A stretch of DNA of 64,000 bases from Aureococcus anophagefferens (taxonomy: Eukaryota; Sar; Pelagophyceae; Pelagomonadales; Pelagomonadaceae), in assembly GCF_000186865.1 (NCBI RefSeq), contig NW_008705561.1, positions 1,228,758 through 1,292,757 of the forward strand. Direction: 5' to 3'. The stretch's first letter is position 1; each line of letters starts with the position of its first letter. Position numbers and translations under genes: made by a program. Under the pieces are notes generated by a model, which worked only from the letters and a program-made list of their open reading frames with translations, was not told the DNA's origin and made no database searches. Positions 16,480 to 26,195 of this stretch are shown piece after piece.

Positions 16480-18354
16480 TTAGTTCAGGGGGAAGTCGTG
16501 GGCGGCGCAGACCTTGGCGTCGACGGCGTAGTTCTCGGACTTGCGCTTCCAGAGCGCGTAGCGCTGCTTGAAGGTCCGCTTCGCGAGCTCCCAGTTCGCG
16601 GACGCGGGCGACAGCTCCGCGGCGCGGTCGCGGCGCTCGCGCGTGAAGTAGGCGGCGCGGAGGTAGTCGTCGACGGTCTTGCCGTGCCACTTGAGCCAGA
16701 GCTTCTTTTTTGAGGTCACAAAGTGCGCGAGGTCCGGGAAGCCGAAGTCGTCGACGAGCTTCTGGAACTCGTCCGCCGTCGCCGTGTGCGAGCCGCCCGC
16801 GCAGCGGAAGTGGCCGACGTCGCTCTCCAGGAGCCACTGGTAGCCCGCGTCGCACTCCGTCTTCTTGATGGCCGCGAGCGCCGGGTGGACGCCCGGCTCG
16901 TCGGGCCGCGGCGGCGGCAGGCCCGGCGCGACGACGTAGGAGTGCTCGCGGTAGCGCTTCGTGAAGAAGCCCGGCCCCTGCCAGCCGGCCTTGCGCTCGT
17001 CGGCCGGCCGGTTCGCCGGCGCGAAGGGCCGGTCCTGGCAGACCTTGCAGCCCTCCGCGTGCCGCCACGAGCACACGTACGCGCGGCCGTCGAGGTAGCC
17101 CGTGTCGACCCACTGCCGCAGGGTGCACCGGACGGGGTCCTTCGTCTTCGACTTTTTTTTCCTCGCGCGCTTGCCGCCGAGGAGGCCCACGAGGCCGTAG
17201 AGCGTCGCGTTCTGCGGCAGGCGGTACTGGGCGACGCTCGCGCCGCTCGCGAGGTGCCTGGAGCCGTAGACGAGCTCCACGTCCGCGCAGGGCTTCGTCG
17301 AGTCGTAGCCGCCGGCGCGATCGGCGATGGTCGCGAGGCAGGCCTTGAGCTCGTCGACCTGGCAGTCCGGCGCGACGTCCCGGAGCGTCGTCGTCCGGCC
17401 GTCGGGCATGGACACGAAGAGCGTGAGGCCCGCGCCGGCGGCGTCGCGGCTCGCCGGCGCCGCGACGCTCCCGCCGGGGCCGCCGCCGCGGCGCCGCGCC
17501 GCCGGGGCGGCGGGGCAGCAGGCGCAGGCGTCGTCGGCCGCCGCCGCGGGCGCGCAGGGCGCGCAGAACTCGCCCCAGGCCTCGGGCGCCGGCGGCGGGC
17601 CCGCGTCGGGGTCGACCATGTTCCGGAGGCGCACGGACGCGGAGAAGGACGCCATGGACCGCGCGTAGGCCGCGCGCGCCTCGGCGCTCGCGCCGCCGCC
17701 GCGCCGCGCGTCGTCGAGCGCCGCGCGCGCGACGGACGGCGTCGTCGCGTCGGCGTGGGGGCCGGCGAAGGTCGCCGCGGGCGCTGTCGCGGCGGCGCGC
17801 CGCTCGCGCTTCGCGACGGCGGCGTCGAGGATGTCCGCGTTGCGCGCGGGCGCCGCCGCCGGCGGCCGCGGCGGCGCCTCGGCGCACGCGAGATCCATGA
17901 CGAGGCCGTCGCGCTCCTCCTCGAAGCGCGCCGCGGACCGGTCCTGGCCCGCGGCGCGCCAGGCCTTGGCCAGCCCGTCGAGGGCGCGCACGGCGACGTC
18001 GCCGCCGACGCGCATCGCGGCGGACGAGCCGAAGCGCGCGATCGCGAGCGGTCCCGAGCCCTCGGCCTCGCCGAGGCCGCAGTAGATCTCCGCGGCGGCG
18101 AAGGCGTACCAGTGCCGCCAGGCCTCGCAGCCGGCGGCCCCGGCGTCGTCGGACCAGCGCCGCGCCGCCTCGGCGCAGCGCAGTGCCAGGCGGCGGACCT
18201 CGGCCGTCGGCTCGGGCCGGCGCCGCAGGAGTGCGACGGCCTCGTCGAGGGCCGCGCGGCGCCGCGCGGGCGGCTTCGCGGCGTCGTCGAGCTGGGCGAC
18301 GGCGAGGCGCAGCTCGCCGAGCGACCCGCCGCCCATCGAGGCGGCGCCTCCCAT
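16480..18354 (-). CDS. Protein with internal ubiquitin-like domain, otherwise unknown
   Basis: The product is 624 aa from ATG 18354. Residues 1-150 are predicted helical (ALDEAVALLRRRPEPTAEVR). Residues about 315-400 resemble a ubiquitin-like beta-grasp fold (LTLFVSMPDGRTTTLRDVAP, DCQVDELKACLATIADRA, VELVYGSRHLASGASVAQYR, LPQNATLYGLVGLLGGKRAR), ending in a Gly-Gly. Then comes a Cys/Trp-rich region (CSWRHAEGCKVCQDRPF) and a conserved-looking C-terminus (WLKWHGKTVDDYLRAAYFTR, RTFKQRYALWKRK). Because more sequence follows the GG, it is probably an embedded Ubl rather than a modifier precursor. I do not recognise the full architecture. Confidence 0.65.
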   Translation of the reverse strand: MGGAASMGGGSLGELRLAVAQLDDAAKPPARRRAALDEAVALLRRRPEPTAEVRRLALRCAEAARRWSDDAGAAGCEAWRHWYAFAAAEIYCGLGEAEGSGPLAIARFGSSAAMRVGGDVAVRALDGLAKAWRAAGQDRSAARFEEERDGLVMDLACAEAPPRPPAAAPARNADILDAAVAKRERRAAATAPAATFAGPHADATTPSVARAALDDARRGGGASAEARAAYARSMASFSASVRLRNMVDPDAGPPPAPEAWGEFCAPCAPAAAADDACACCPAAPAARRRGGGPGGSVAAPASRDAAGAGLTLFVSMPDGRTTTLRDVAPDCQVDELKACLATIADRAGGYDSTKPCADVELVYGSRHLASGASVAQYRLPQNATLYGLVGLLGGKRARKKKSKTKDPVRCTLRQWVDTGYLDGRAYVCSWRHAEGCKVCQDRPFAPANRPADERKAGWQGPGFFTKRYREHSYVVAPGLPPPRPDEPGVHPALAAIKKTECDAGYQWLLESDVGHFRCAGGSHTATADEFQKLVDDFGFPDLAHFVTSKKKLWLKWHGKTVDDYLRAAYFTRERRDRAAELSPASANWELAKRTFKQRYALWKRKSENYAVDAKVCAAHDFPLN

Positions 18355-18416
18355 CGTTACGCACACGGGCGCTGGGGCAGGCTTTTTATAACATGTTGAC
18401 CGCGGGTTAGCAGTGC

Positions 18417-19379
18417 ATGATGCCGCTGGTAAAAGCGGGCCGTGTTCGGGCAATCCTTGGGCCGCCAACCGCGCTGCTGCGACGCACCATGAGCCTGAAG
18501 CCGCTCGTCGCGTCCGGCGCCGCGGGCTTCGTGGGCGGGGCGCTCATCGGCCTCGTGGGCTGGGGCGGCGCCCAGGTCGTCATCCCGTCGCTGCACCACC
18601 CCGTCGTCGGCGCCACGGGCGCCCAGGCCGCGGCCGTGAGCCTGTGCGCTTTGTCCATGTCCGCCGTCACGGGCGGCGTCGCCTACGCCCTCGACAACTC
18701 GGCGGACCTCGTCGTCGCGGGAGCGATCGGCGCGCCGGCCATGCTCGGCGCGCGCCAGGGCGTCAGGATCGCGTCGAAGCTGTCGACGGCGGCGTCGGGC
18801 GCCATCTTCAACGGCCTCTCGGTGATCATGATCCCGACGCACTTCGCCGTGCAGCACTACCGGCGCGCGCACGCCGTCGCGGACGCGGACGCCGGCTCCG
18901 GCCGCTCGGGCCCGGCGATCGCGGGCCACGTCGTCTTCGGCTACTTCCAGGGCGTCTCGAGCGCCGTCATGGGCGTCGGCGGCCTGCCCATGGCCATGAG
19001 CTACCTCACGCTCGCCTGCCCGACGCTGCCGCACCACCTCGTCCAGGGCACGGCCATGGCGTCGGTCGTGCCGGGCATTCTCGCGTCCGGCGCCGCGCAC
19101 CTCGTCGCCGGCAACGTGCCCTACAAGCTCGCCGCGGCCGTCGCCGTCGGCTCGAGCGCGGGCGCGACGGTCGGCGCGCGCGGCGCGCTGAACCTCGACG
19201 AGACGAGCCTCCGGGACCTGTATATGGCAAGCCTCGTCGTGCTCGGCGGGCGGAGCGTCGTCGCCGCGGCCATGAACGTGCGGACCGTGCTCGCGGCCGG
19301 TGCCCTCGCCGCGCCTCGGTCGCCCGCGCACGTCGTGCCGAACATGCTCCTCCGCCAGGCCATGAGTAAAGTGCGTTAG
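18417..19379 (+). CDS. TauE/SafE-family membrane permease
   Basis: The product is 320 aa from ATG 18417, or 296 aa from ATG 18489. The TauE/SafE fold is marked by AGFVGGALIGLVGWGGAQVV and the inverted second half SAVMGVGGLPMAMSYLT, each a Gly-rich re-entrant region, with about eight hydrophobic helices. Family members export sulfite, sulfoacetate or other organosulfur anions. The first 24 residues of the longer form are Arg-rich without acids (KAGRVRAILGPPTALLRR) and could be a mitochondrial targeting sequence, which is why I keep the upstream ATG. The stop TAG 19377-19379 overlaps the TAA (19376-19378) of the convergent RING gene. Confidence 0.8.
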   Translation: MMPLVKAGRVRAILGPPTALLRRTMSLKPLVASGAAGFVGGALIGLVGWGGAQVVIPSLHHPVVGATGAQAAAVSLCALSMSAVTGGVAYALDNSADLVVAGAIGAPAMLGARQGVRIASKLSTAASGAIFNGLSVIMIPTHFAVQHYRRAHAVADADAGSGRSGPAIAGHVVFGYFQGVSSAVMGVGGLPMAMSYLTLACPTLPHHLVQGTAMASVVPGILASGAAHLVAGNVPYKLAAAVAVGSSAGATVGARGALNLDETSLRDLYMASLVVLGGRSVVAAAMNVRTVLAAGALAAPRSPAHVVPNMLLRQAMSKVR

Positions 19380-20722
19380 ACGAAGGCGGCGACGTGGCTG
19401 AAGAGCGCGCCGCCAAAGTCGGGGTGGCACATGATCGCGACGCCGAGCGCGAGCCGCGCGGCCTCCAACTCCGCGAAGACCTGCGTGCTCCGCTCCCGGA
19501 TCTCCGCCAGCGGCGCGTGGTGCCGCATGTCGTCGCCGAGCTTGCCGACGGCGCGCACGCGCTCGCTGCACCGCGCCGCGTGCGCGTGGACCGCGAGGCA
19601 CGGGTGGAACGGCGGCCGCAGCGCGAAGTGCTCGAGGCCCCGCAGCCGCGTAAGCCGCTCGAGAATAAGCCGCCCGCAGCGCTTCCAGCCGTGCGCGATC
19701 GGCAGGGGCCCTCGGCACATGGGGCACGCCCGAAACCCTTTCAGCAGCACTCGTCGCAGGCAGCGGTGGCAGAACAAATGGCCGCAGACCGTGAGCACGG
19801 GATCCGTCGGCAGCTCGAGGCAGACGGAGCACTCGAGATCGTCGTCCTCGTTGCGCGCGTCGAGGTCCCGCCCCCGCGGCGACGCCCTCGGCCGCGCCTT
19901 CGCGAGCGGCGTGCCGCAGCGGCGCATGATCTGGCGCGTCCGCGACCGGGGCGTCGTCGCGCGCGGCGACCGCGGCCGCGGCGACGCGGGCGCCGCGGGC
20001 AGCGCCGGCGCGGGGGCGGCGACGACGCCGAAGCGCTCGAGCCGCGCCGTCCGCTGGCGCTGGCGCGCCTTCGTCGCCGACGGCGCGTCGCGGTCGCCGC
20101 GGACGCGCAGCGCGCCCCGGGCCGCCGTGCGGCGCACGAGGGCCACGTAGGCGCAGAGCGTCCGCCGCTTCGCGCCGCGGCTCAGGCGCACGCCGACGTC
20201 GCCCTCCCGCAGGTAGATGCCGAGCTCCGCCGGGTCGCAGGACCGGTGCGCGTAGCGCGCGACGCCGGCCCGGTTCTGAGGCCAGCCGCGGATGAGCGCG
20301 CGGCACGCGACGAGCCGCTGCAGGTCGCAGCCCGGCGCCGCGTTGCCGCCGTCGGTCCTGCGCCACTCGCCGCCCGCGCGCAGCCACGCGGCGAGGAAGT
20401 GGAGCGCGCCCCGCTCCAGCGCGAGGCGCCCGAGGCTCTTGCCGTCGCCGAAGGGCCGCGACACGTCCAAACCCTCGAGGAGCCGGGAGAACAGGGACGC
20501 CGCGCGGTGCTCCTCGGCCTCGTCCTCCGGCGCGCAGGCGACGACCTCGCGCGCGTCGCGCCGCTGCCGCTCGACCTTGAGGAAGCTGCTCAGCTCGCCG
20601 ACGCCGCGCGGCGTCTGCCGCTTCCGTCGAGGCGGCAGCCGCTGGAGCGCGGGCAGCTTCTTGCACGGGAGCGGCCGCAGGCGCCGCACGATGCCGCTCC
20701 GCACGAGCGCGCGGTCCTCCAT
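19376..20722 (-). CDS. RING-type zinc finger protein (probable E3 ubiquitin ligase)
   Basis: The product is 448 aa from ATG 20722; an in-frame ATG at 20812 would overlap the 5' region of the divergent gene. The C3HC4 RING is at about residues 290-335: CSVCLELPTDPVLTVCGHLF, then CHRCL and CPMCRGPL. Just upstream is a basic, Pro/Ala/Arg-rich linker. The N-terminal 200 residues contain ankyrin-like helices (SLGRLALERGALHFLAAWLR) that could recruit substrates. The C-terminal 110 residues are predicted helical. E2-dependent ubiquitination is inferred from the RING. Confidence 0.75.
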   Translation of the reverse strand: MEDRALVRSGIVRRLRPLPCKKLPALQRLPPRRKRQTPRGVGELSSFLKVERQRRDAREVVACAPEDEAEEHRAASLFSRLLEGLDVSRPFGDGKSLGRLALERGALHFLAAWLRAGGEWRRTDGGNAAPGCDLQRLVACRALIRGWPQNRAGVARYAHRSCDPAELGIYLREGDVGVRLSRGAKRRTLCAYVALVRRTAARGALRVRGDRDAPSATKARQRQRTARLERFGVVAAPAPALPAAPASPRPRSPRATTPRSRTRQIMRRCGTPLAKARPRASPRGRDLDARNEDDDLECSVCLELPTDPVLTVCGHLFCHRCLRRVLLKGFRACPMCRGPLPIAHGWKRCGRLILERLTRLRGLEHFALRPPFHPCLAVHAHAARCSERVRAVGKLGDDMRHHAPLAEIRERSTQVFAELEAARLALGVAIMCHPDFGGALFSHVAAFV

Positions 20723-20975
20723 GGGCGCGACCGGACCCGCAGAGCCGCACGCCGACGAGTTGTGAGAGCTCGCTTCACCATTAAATTCCAGATGCACGAT
20801 GCCGGGAAACATTCACCTTTTGCGGGAGTCGCATCTCGAGCTGCTGCCGCGCGCGCGCGACTCTCGCCCAGCGCTGCCAAACGGTGCAGCAGCGCACACC
20901 GACGCGCCGTCGACGCCTTTGCACGCTGCGCAGCGATCTCTCGAGCGGTGCCCGCATCGCGCCACCAAACGCGCG

Positions 20976-21272
20976 ATGGAAGGCGCGCCGGAGCCCCTCG
21001 TCATCACGCCGAAGGAGGCGATCTTCGACCCCGCGTCCTACGGGCAGGCGCTCGTGACCGTCGAGGGCACCGTCGTCGTGCTCGACCGGGAGCTCGGGCG
21101 CATCGATATCTCCGCTGGCGGCGCGAAGCTCATCTGCCGCATCGACGAGATGGCCGCCGCGAGCGACATGCTCGCGGAGGCGAGCGTCGTGAGAGTGACG
21201 GGCCGCCTCCGCAAGCAGCAGCGGCGGACCTTCCTCGAGGCCGTCGACGTCTACATCGTCCATCCCGGGTAG
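20976..21272 (+). CDS. Small OB-fold-like protein (TEN1-like candidate)
   Basis: The product is 98 aa from ATG 20976. The strand pattern (ALVTVEGTVVVLDRELGRID, KLICRID, ASVVRVTGRLRKQQRRTFLE, AVDVYIVHPG) fits a single OB fold: beta-turn-beta, a central helix (MAAASDMLAEA) and a final RFLEA-type strand. Length and layout resemble TEN1, the small subunit of the CST telomere complex, or an RMI2/RPA3-like subunit, but similarity is only at fold level. The frame is open upstream to 20799, but without an ATG before 20976 that avoids overlap with the divergent promoter. Function uncertain. Confidence 0.55.
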   Translation: MEGAPEPLVITPKEAIFDPASYGQALVTVEGTVVVLDRELGRIDISAGGAKLICRIDEMAAASDMLAEASVVRVTGRLRKQQRRTFLEAVDVYIVHPG

Positions 21273-21393
21273 CGCCGACCGCGCGCGCGAAACGGCGTTT
21301 GTAATCTGCTGTGCAGCACACGACGGCACCCGAGGGCCGCTCCGCGCTCTTCAGGCGAGAAGGCATTCGAGAGACGAGTTAAAGATGCCGCGA

Positions 21394-21999
21394 CTACCCC
21401 GACGCTGGCGGCGGAACGACCTCCGCGTCGACGGCCGCCTCGTCCGGGAACGCGAAGGCGCCGAGGACGCGCTCGCGCGCGGCGCGCGCGTCGGCCTCGC
21501 GCTGCATCCACTTGCGCTTCTGGCGGTGGTTCTTCGCCTCGGCGATCTTCGCCGGGAAGTCGACCTTGCAGAGCGACACGTTGAGGTGGCCCGCGCGCTT
21601 GCGCACCGTTCCCGAGCGGCCGCGGCCCATGAATTTGATGCGCTTGAGGAAGGGCGCCGGCGTCACGAAGGCGCGCTCGACCTCGAGCTCCTCGGGCACG
21701 AGCTCGTGCGCCGCGCCCGCGCGCGCCGCGCAGCGCTCGATCGCGTCGGCGACCGTCGGCGCGTACCGCTTCTTCGTGAACTGCAGCTGCGCGAGGGCGT
21801 CGGGCACCCACAGGTTCCGCACGAGCTTCGCGAGCAGGTTCAGCTTCCAGGGCGACGTCCGGATGTTCTCGTGCTTGTAGTGCGTGAGCGCGTCGCGCGG
21901 CTTCGGGGCGTAGTGCGTGAGGCGCACGGCGCACGGCGCCGCGGCGCGCGGCGCGGAGGCGGCACGCAGCGCGCAGGCCGCTCGGCGCGCGGCGAACAT
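21394..21999 (-). CDS. MRPL22: Mitochondrial large-subunit ribosomal protein uL22m
   Basis: The product is 201 aa from ATG 21999. The L22 core is recognisable: RTSPWKLNLLAKLVRNLWVP, ALAQLQFTKKRYAPTVADAI, VERAFVTPAPFLKRIKFMGR and GRSGTVRKRAGHLNVSL, the last being the conserved hairpin that lines the exit tunnel. The N-terminus (MFAARRAACALRAASAPRAA) is rich in Arg and Ala without acids, a mitochondrial presequence. It is convergent with the OB-fold gene (121 bp between stops) and divergent from the GT61 gene (146 bp between starts). Confidence 0.88.
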   Translation of the reverse strand: MFAARRAACALRAASAPRAAAPCAVRLTHYAPKPRDALTHYKHENIRTSPWKLNLLAKLVRNLWVPDALAQLQFTKKRYAPTVADAIERCAARAGAAHELVPEELEVERAFVTPAPFLKRIKFMGRGRSGTVRKRAGHLNVSLCKVDFPAKIAEAKNHRQKRKWMQREADARAARERVLGAFAFPDEAAVDAEVVPPPASG

Positions 22000-22145
22000 C
22001 TCGAACGCTGCGTCGGCGCGCGCGGGCGGCGCGGCGACGGCGCGTGACACCTCCGCGACAGCGGCGGTGCTCCTCGGCGCAGCGAGCCGTCGCGACGCGG
22101 GCAGCCCAAAGCGCCGCCGCCGCCGTCGTTGGCACGCAGCCCGCC

Positions 22146-24243
22146 ATGCGGTCGCGCAAGGTCAAGGACGACGACGAGTCGTCGGCCGGCGGCGCGTCGA
22201 GCGCGAAGGCGCATCCCTCGTCGTCGACGGGTCTGTCGCCCGGCGTCCTGCTCGTGGTAGGGGCCCTGGCGCTGTTCCTCGTGGGCGAATATTTCGACTA
22301 CGGCGCCAGCGCGCCGGCCCCGGCGAGCTTCGCCGCGGAGGTCCAGAGCCTCGTGCAGGCGCAGAACCGGACGATCTTCGCGCTGCGCGGCGCGCTCGAG
22401 CGCGCGACGGCGGAGCGCGCGGCCGTCGCCGCGGCCGTCGAGCGCGCGACCGAGCGCGTGACGCGGCCGCTCGCCGCCGCGGAGCCGGAGCCCGCGAAGC
22501 CGCCGCCGCCCGTGGCGCCGCCGCCGCCCGTGGCGCCGCCGCCCGCGGCGCCGCGAGCGGCGGGCGGCGGCGGCGCGACGTTCGCCGGCGTCGTCGACCA
22601 CGACATCCTCGCCTACGACGACGCCGCGTTCCGCACCGAGAGCGCGGCGGCGATGCTGCGGCGCTACAAGCCGACGCTCGGCGGGGGCACCTGCGAGCGC
22701 GACTTCGGCAACGGCCTCGTGGACCACTGGCGGAAGCAGAAGCGGACGTACTGCGCGCCGCGGTCCGACGGCTCGAATCCCGCGCGGCCGCCGTCGAAGA
22801 TCGACTGCTACCTCGTCAAGCAGACGAGCCACCACGGCAGCGGCGACAACCTGTGCGTCGGGGAGAACGTGCGCGTCAGCTTCGCGGACCTCGCCGACGG
22901 CAAGACGCCCCAGGCCTACTTCAAGCGCTACGTCGACAGCAAGCACCAGCAGCAGCACTCGAAGATCGCGTACCGCAAAGGGACGCTCGCCGCGGACTGC
23001 ACGACGGACAAGGAGGTCTGGCAGTCGAAGCACTTCCCCGGCTGGAACGTCAACTGGTTCAACGCCTTCGAGCAGACCGACGACCTCCAGTGCGACGTCT
23101 GGGACTGTGTGGAAATCAACCAGTGAGCTGGGACGTCGGGGCCAAACTTCAGAACTCTCTAGCTCGGTCAAATCGACGTCGATTCGGCTGATCTTTGGAC
23201 GAATCGATTGCTCTCGTCAAGCTCTCGAAGCAGATCCGAAAAGTCTGGTCCGAACCGTTCAATTTCACGCACATTGAAGTCGGATTGAAGATTTGATTTT
23301 CACACAGGTCTGGGAGGAGAACCCGACGCTCATCGTCGAGCGCGACACGTTCGCGAACTTCTTCCACAACAGCGAGGACTTCGTGAACACGCTCATCGCG
23401 TTGGCGATTTTGGAGTGGTCGACGGACGACCTGCAGCTCCTCTTCACGGACCTCTACCCCAAGGGCCCCTTCTGGCCCATCTGGTCCCAGGTCTTCAAGG
23501 GCCGGCGCGAGCCGCTCACGGCCTGGGACATCGCGCAAAAGTACGGCGACAAGCGCGTCTGCTTCAAGAAGGTCGGCATCGCGATTTTAGGCGCCGCGTC
23601 GCCCATCACGGTCGCGTCGTTCAACACGAAGTGCAAGGCGTCGAGCATCGTCCGCGCGTACAGCGACTACGTCGTCCGGGGTTTGGGCTTCGCGCCCGAG
23701 TCGCGCTACGCGTCGACCCGGGACCCGAAGCGCGTCGTCGTGACGTTCATGGCGCGGCGGTCCAGCGGCGAGTGGCCCGAGAAGCGCTTCTGCGACTCGG
23801 CGCGCTCCTTCTTCGACTGCGCGAAGCTCGGCCACCTCGGCATCCGGAAGCTGGGAAGATCCGTGCGCAACGACGGCGAGGTCGTCCGCGCTTTGAAGTC
23901 GCTCGAGGGCCGCGCGTTCCCCAACGGCGCGCGGGTCACGGTGCGCGACGTCGACTACAGCTCCCTGAGCTTCGAGGACCAGATCAAGACGAACCTGGAC
24001 ACGGACGTCATGGTCGGCCCGCACGGCGCGGGGCTCATGCACAACATCTTCATGCCCGACCGGGCCGCGCTCGTGGAGCTCTTCATCGACGGGTCCAGCG
24101 CGAATCGCCACTTCCACAACCTGGCGAACTGGCAGGGCCGCCAGTACCACTCCGCGTCCCTCGCGAACCCCGTCCCCACGGGCCAGCTCCTCTCGCTCGT
24201 CGCGGCCGCGATCTCCGCGCTCGACCTGTCGAAGCCGTACTAG
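22146..24243 (+). CDS. Golgi-type GT61 glycosyltransferase, split by an introner element
   Basis: Exons 22146-23096 and 23308-24243 encode 628 aa. A short basic N-terminus is followed by one signal-anchor helix (VLLVVGALALFLVGEYF), a Glu/Pro-rich stem, and a DUF563/GT61 domain: ERDTFANFFHNSEDFVNT, FPNGARVTVRDVDYSSLSFE and VMVGPHGAGLMHNIFMPDRA, the last the hallmark donor-site motif. GT61 enzymes transfer xylose, arabinose or GlcNAc in the secretory pathway. The first exon ends in phase 0 at LQCD, and the intron 23097-23307 is a 203-bp element plus an 8-bp target copy; removal gives LQCDVWEENPTL in frame. The 5' site is the host GT of the duplicated GTCTGGGA. Confidence 0.9.
23105..23307 (-). 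mobile_element. Introner element copy 1 (203 bp)
   Basis: It begins CTGTGTGGAAATCAA and ends TTGATTTTCACACAG, imperfect 15-bp terminal inverted repeats. It is flanked by the 8-bp direct repeat GTCTGGGA (23097-23104 and 23308-23315). Inside it is about 90% like the copies at 29575, 49526 and 53149 but in the opposite orientation to all three on this strand. It has no coding capacity. It forms the intron of the GT61 gene, lying antisense to the orientation in the PDZ/Sel1 gene. Confidence 0.95.
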
Positions 24244-24268
24244 CCTCTTCGTAAGGGGGGCGACCCCC

Positions 24269-25933
24269 CTAGGCGTCGACGAGCTCGCTCGTCATGTTGC
24301 AGAGCTCGCAGATGCAGAGGCCCGCGGCCGTGCGCGACGTGCGGTGGAGCAGGTTCGCGAAGGTGCAGTGCGGGCAGTTCCAGGACCGCGGGTTCGAGCC
24401 GCGGGACACGTGGGCCGCGGGCGCGCGGCCGGCCGGCGGCGGCGCCGGCGCGCGCTGGGGCGGCGGCGGCGCGGCCCGCGCCTGGGCGGCGCGCTGGGCG
24501 CTGAGGGCCTGCTGCTGCTGCTGCTGCCGCTGCTGCTGCTGCTGGCCCGCGTTCCACTGCGCGTTGAGGTGCTGGCTCGCCTGGCTCCGAAGGCTCTTGA
24601 GCTCGCGCGTGGCGCGGTCGAGGCGCGCCAGCGCGTCGCGCTCGTTGGCGGCCGACGCCTCGAGCTGCTGCTTGTGGTCGCGGGCCTGGGCGATGAGGCG
24701 CGCGTTGTCGCGCTTGAGCGCGTCGTTCTCGGCGCGCGTCGCCGCGGTCTGCTCGCCGATGAGGCCCCGGATGCGCTCGGCGTCCTGGGCCGCGCGGGCC
24801 TCGGCGGCGGCGGCGGCGCGCCGCTCGCGGTCCACGGCCGCGGACGCCGCGCCGAGGTCGCTCTCGAGCGCCTCGGCGCGCGCGGCCGCGGCCGTCGCCT
24901 CGCGGCGCGCGTCGTAGGCCTGGCGCGCCGCGTGGCTCGCGTCGCCCCGGGCGGCCTCGAGGTCCGCGGCGGACGCTTCCAGGGACGCGCGGAGCCGCTC
25001 CAGCTCGCGCTTCGCGGCCGCGAGCTCCTCGCGGAGCGGCGCCTCCGCGCGGCGGCTCTCGAGCGCCGGGCTCCGCCACCGCGCGTCGCCGGGGGGCTCC
25101 TCCTTGCGCTCGTCCTCGTCGGCGCCGCGGGCCGGGGGCGGCGGCGCCGCCGCGGCGGGCGGGGGCGGCGCGGCGGCGGCGGCGGCGGCGGCCTGGCGCG
25201 CGCGGACGCGCGCGCCCATCGTCGTCGGGCCGGCGGCCGCGGCGACGCCCGGCGGCGCCGCGGGGGCCGGCCGCGGCGGCGCGGGCGCCGGCGCCGGCCG
25301 GCCCATGGGCGGGGGCGCCGCGCGCGGCGCCGGCGGCGCCGGCGCGGCCGCGGGCGCGCCCCAGGGGCTCGCGCCGGGCGGCGCGCCCCAGGAAGACGCG
25401 GGCGCGGCGGCGCCGCCGGCGCGGAGGTCGACGACGCGGTTGATGGGCTGGCGGCACATGGGGCACTTCGTGGACGTGTCGGCCTTGAGCACGGTCTGCC
25501 GCCGCCACTGCTGCATGCACTCGGAGCAGAACTCGTGCGAGCCCGCGCAGTCCGCGCGGAGACGGTTCGGCCGCTCGAGGCAGATGGGGCACATGTCGCC
25601 CTCGTCGAGCGACGACCGCCGGGGCTCCGGCTCCGGCGGCGGCGGCGCCGCGGCGGCGGCCGGGGGCGGCGGCAGGGCCGCGAGCTTCGCGCGGAGCCGG
25701 ACCTAAGGAGCGGAAGCGTCGGTCGCGCGCGGCGCGCGCGGCCGCGCGCGCGGGCGCGGGCGCCGCGCGGTCGGGCCCTTGGGCAGCGCGAGCGCCGAGA
25801 TGCCGCCGTCGTCGAGCGCCATGAGCGACCGGAGCGTCGTCACGCCCGCGGCTGCGAGTTTCTCGGTGTGTTTCGTCAACTTGAGCTCCTCGACGAGCGC
25901 CGTGAGCGCTGCTGTTCCGTAGGCGTCGTTCAT
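24269..25933 (-). CDS. SAM domain - RING - coiled coil - RanBP2-type zinc finger protein
   Basis: Exons 25933-25769 and 25702-24269 encode 532 aa. Residues 4-60 form a SAM-like domain (ALVEELKLTKHTEKLAAAGV, LMALDDGGISALALPKGPT, then VRLRAKL after the splice). A C3HC4-type RING starts at residue 93 (CPICLERPNRL, CSECMQQW, KCPMCRQPI). A Pro/Ala linker leads to a long Ala/Glu/Arg coiled coil (about 215-400), a short polyGln, and a C-terminal RanBP2-like finger (WNCPHCTFANLL, ICELCN). The 66-bp intron is GC-AG (GCGCGG to CCTTAG), phase 0; without splicing a single TAG at 25703-25705 separates the two halves in the same frame. The SAM domain is broken without this splice, which supports it. Confidence 0.82.
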
Positions 25934-26195
25934 GATCGTGCGCTATGCGAGGGTGCCGGAGGTGCCGGAGAGGCGTTCGAGGCTGGCGGACTCGACGCGA
26001 CGCCGGTCAGAGGGGACAGGCGGGAGGCGGAGCCGGCGCCGGCGACTCGATCCGGCAGGGTCAACATCATCGGCATCTTTGGCTTTGGCTGCCTCTCCTG
26101 CGGCCGCCGCTCGATCGCGGCGCCGCACGGCCCGGCGCCCCGCGCCGCCCGATCGGCCCCGCAGCCACACAGCACGAACTAAAAGCACCGACCCC

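Noticed and set aside
23105..23307. Reading the 203-bp repeats as satellite DNA, ncRNA genes or recombination sites
   Set aside because: Each has its own 8-bp target duplication, fixed inverted termini and lies within an exon whose frame is restored by removal, which only a transposed intron explains.
25703..25705. Stop-codon readthrough or selenocysteine-like recoding at the TAG between SAM and RING parts
   Set aside because: An ordinary 66-bp intron ending CTTAG explains the join and gives a better SAM domain end; TAG recoding has no other support here.
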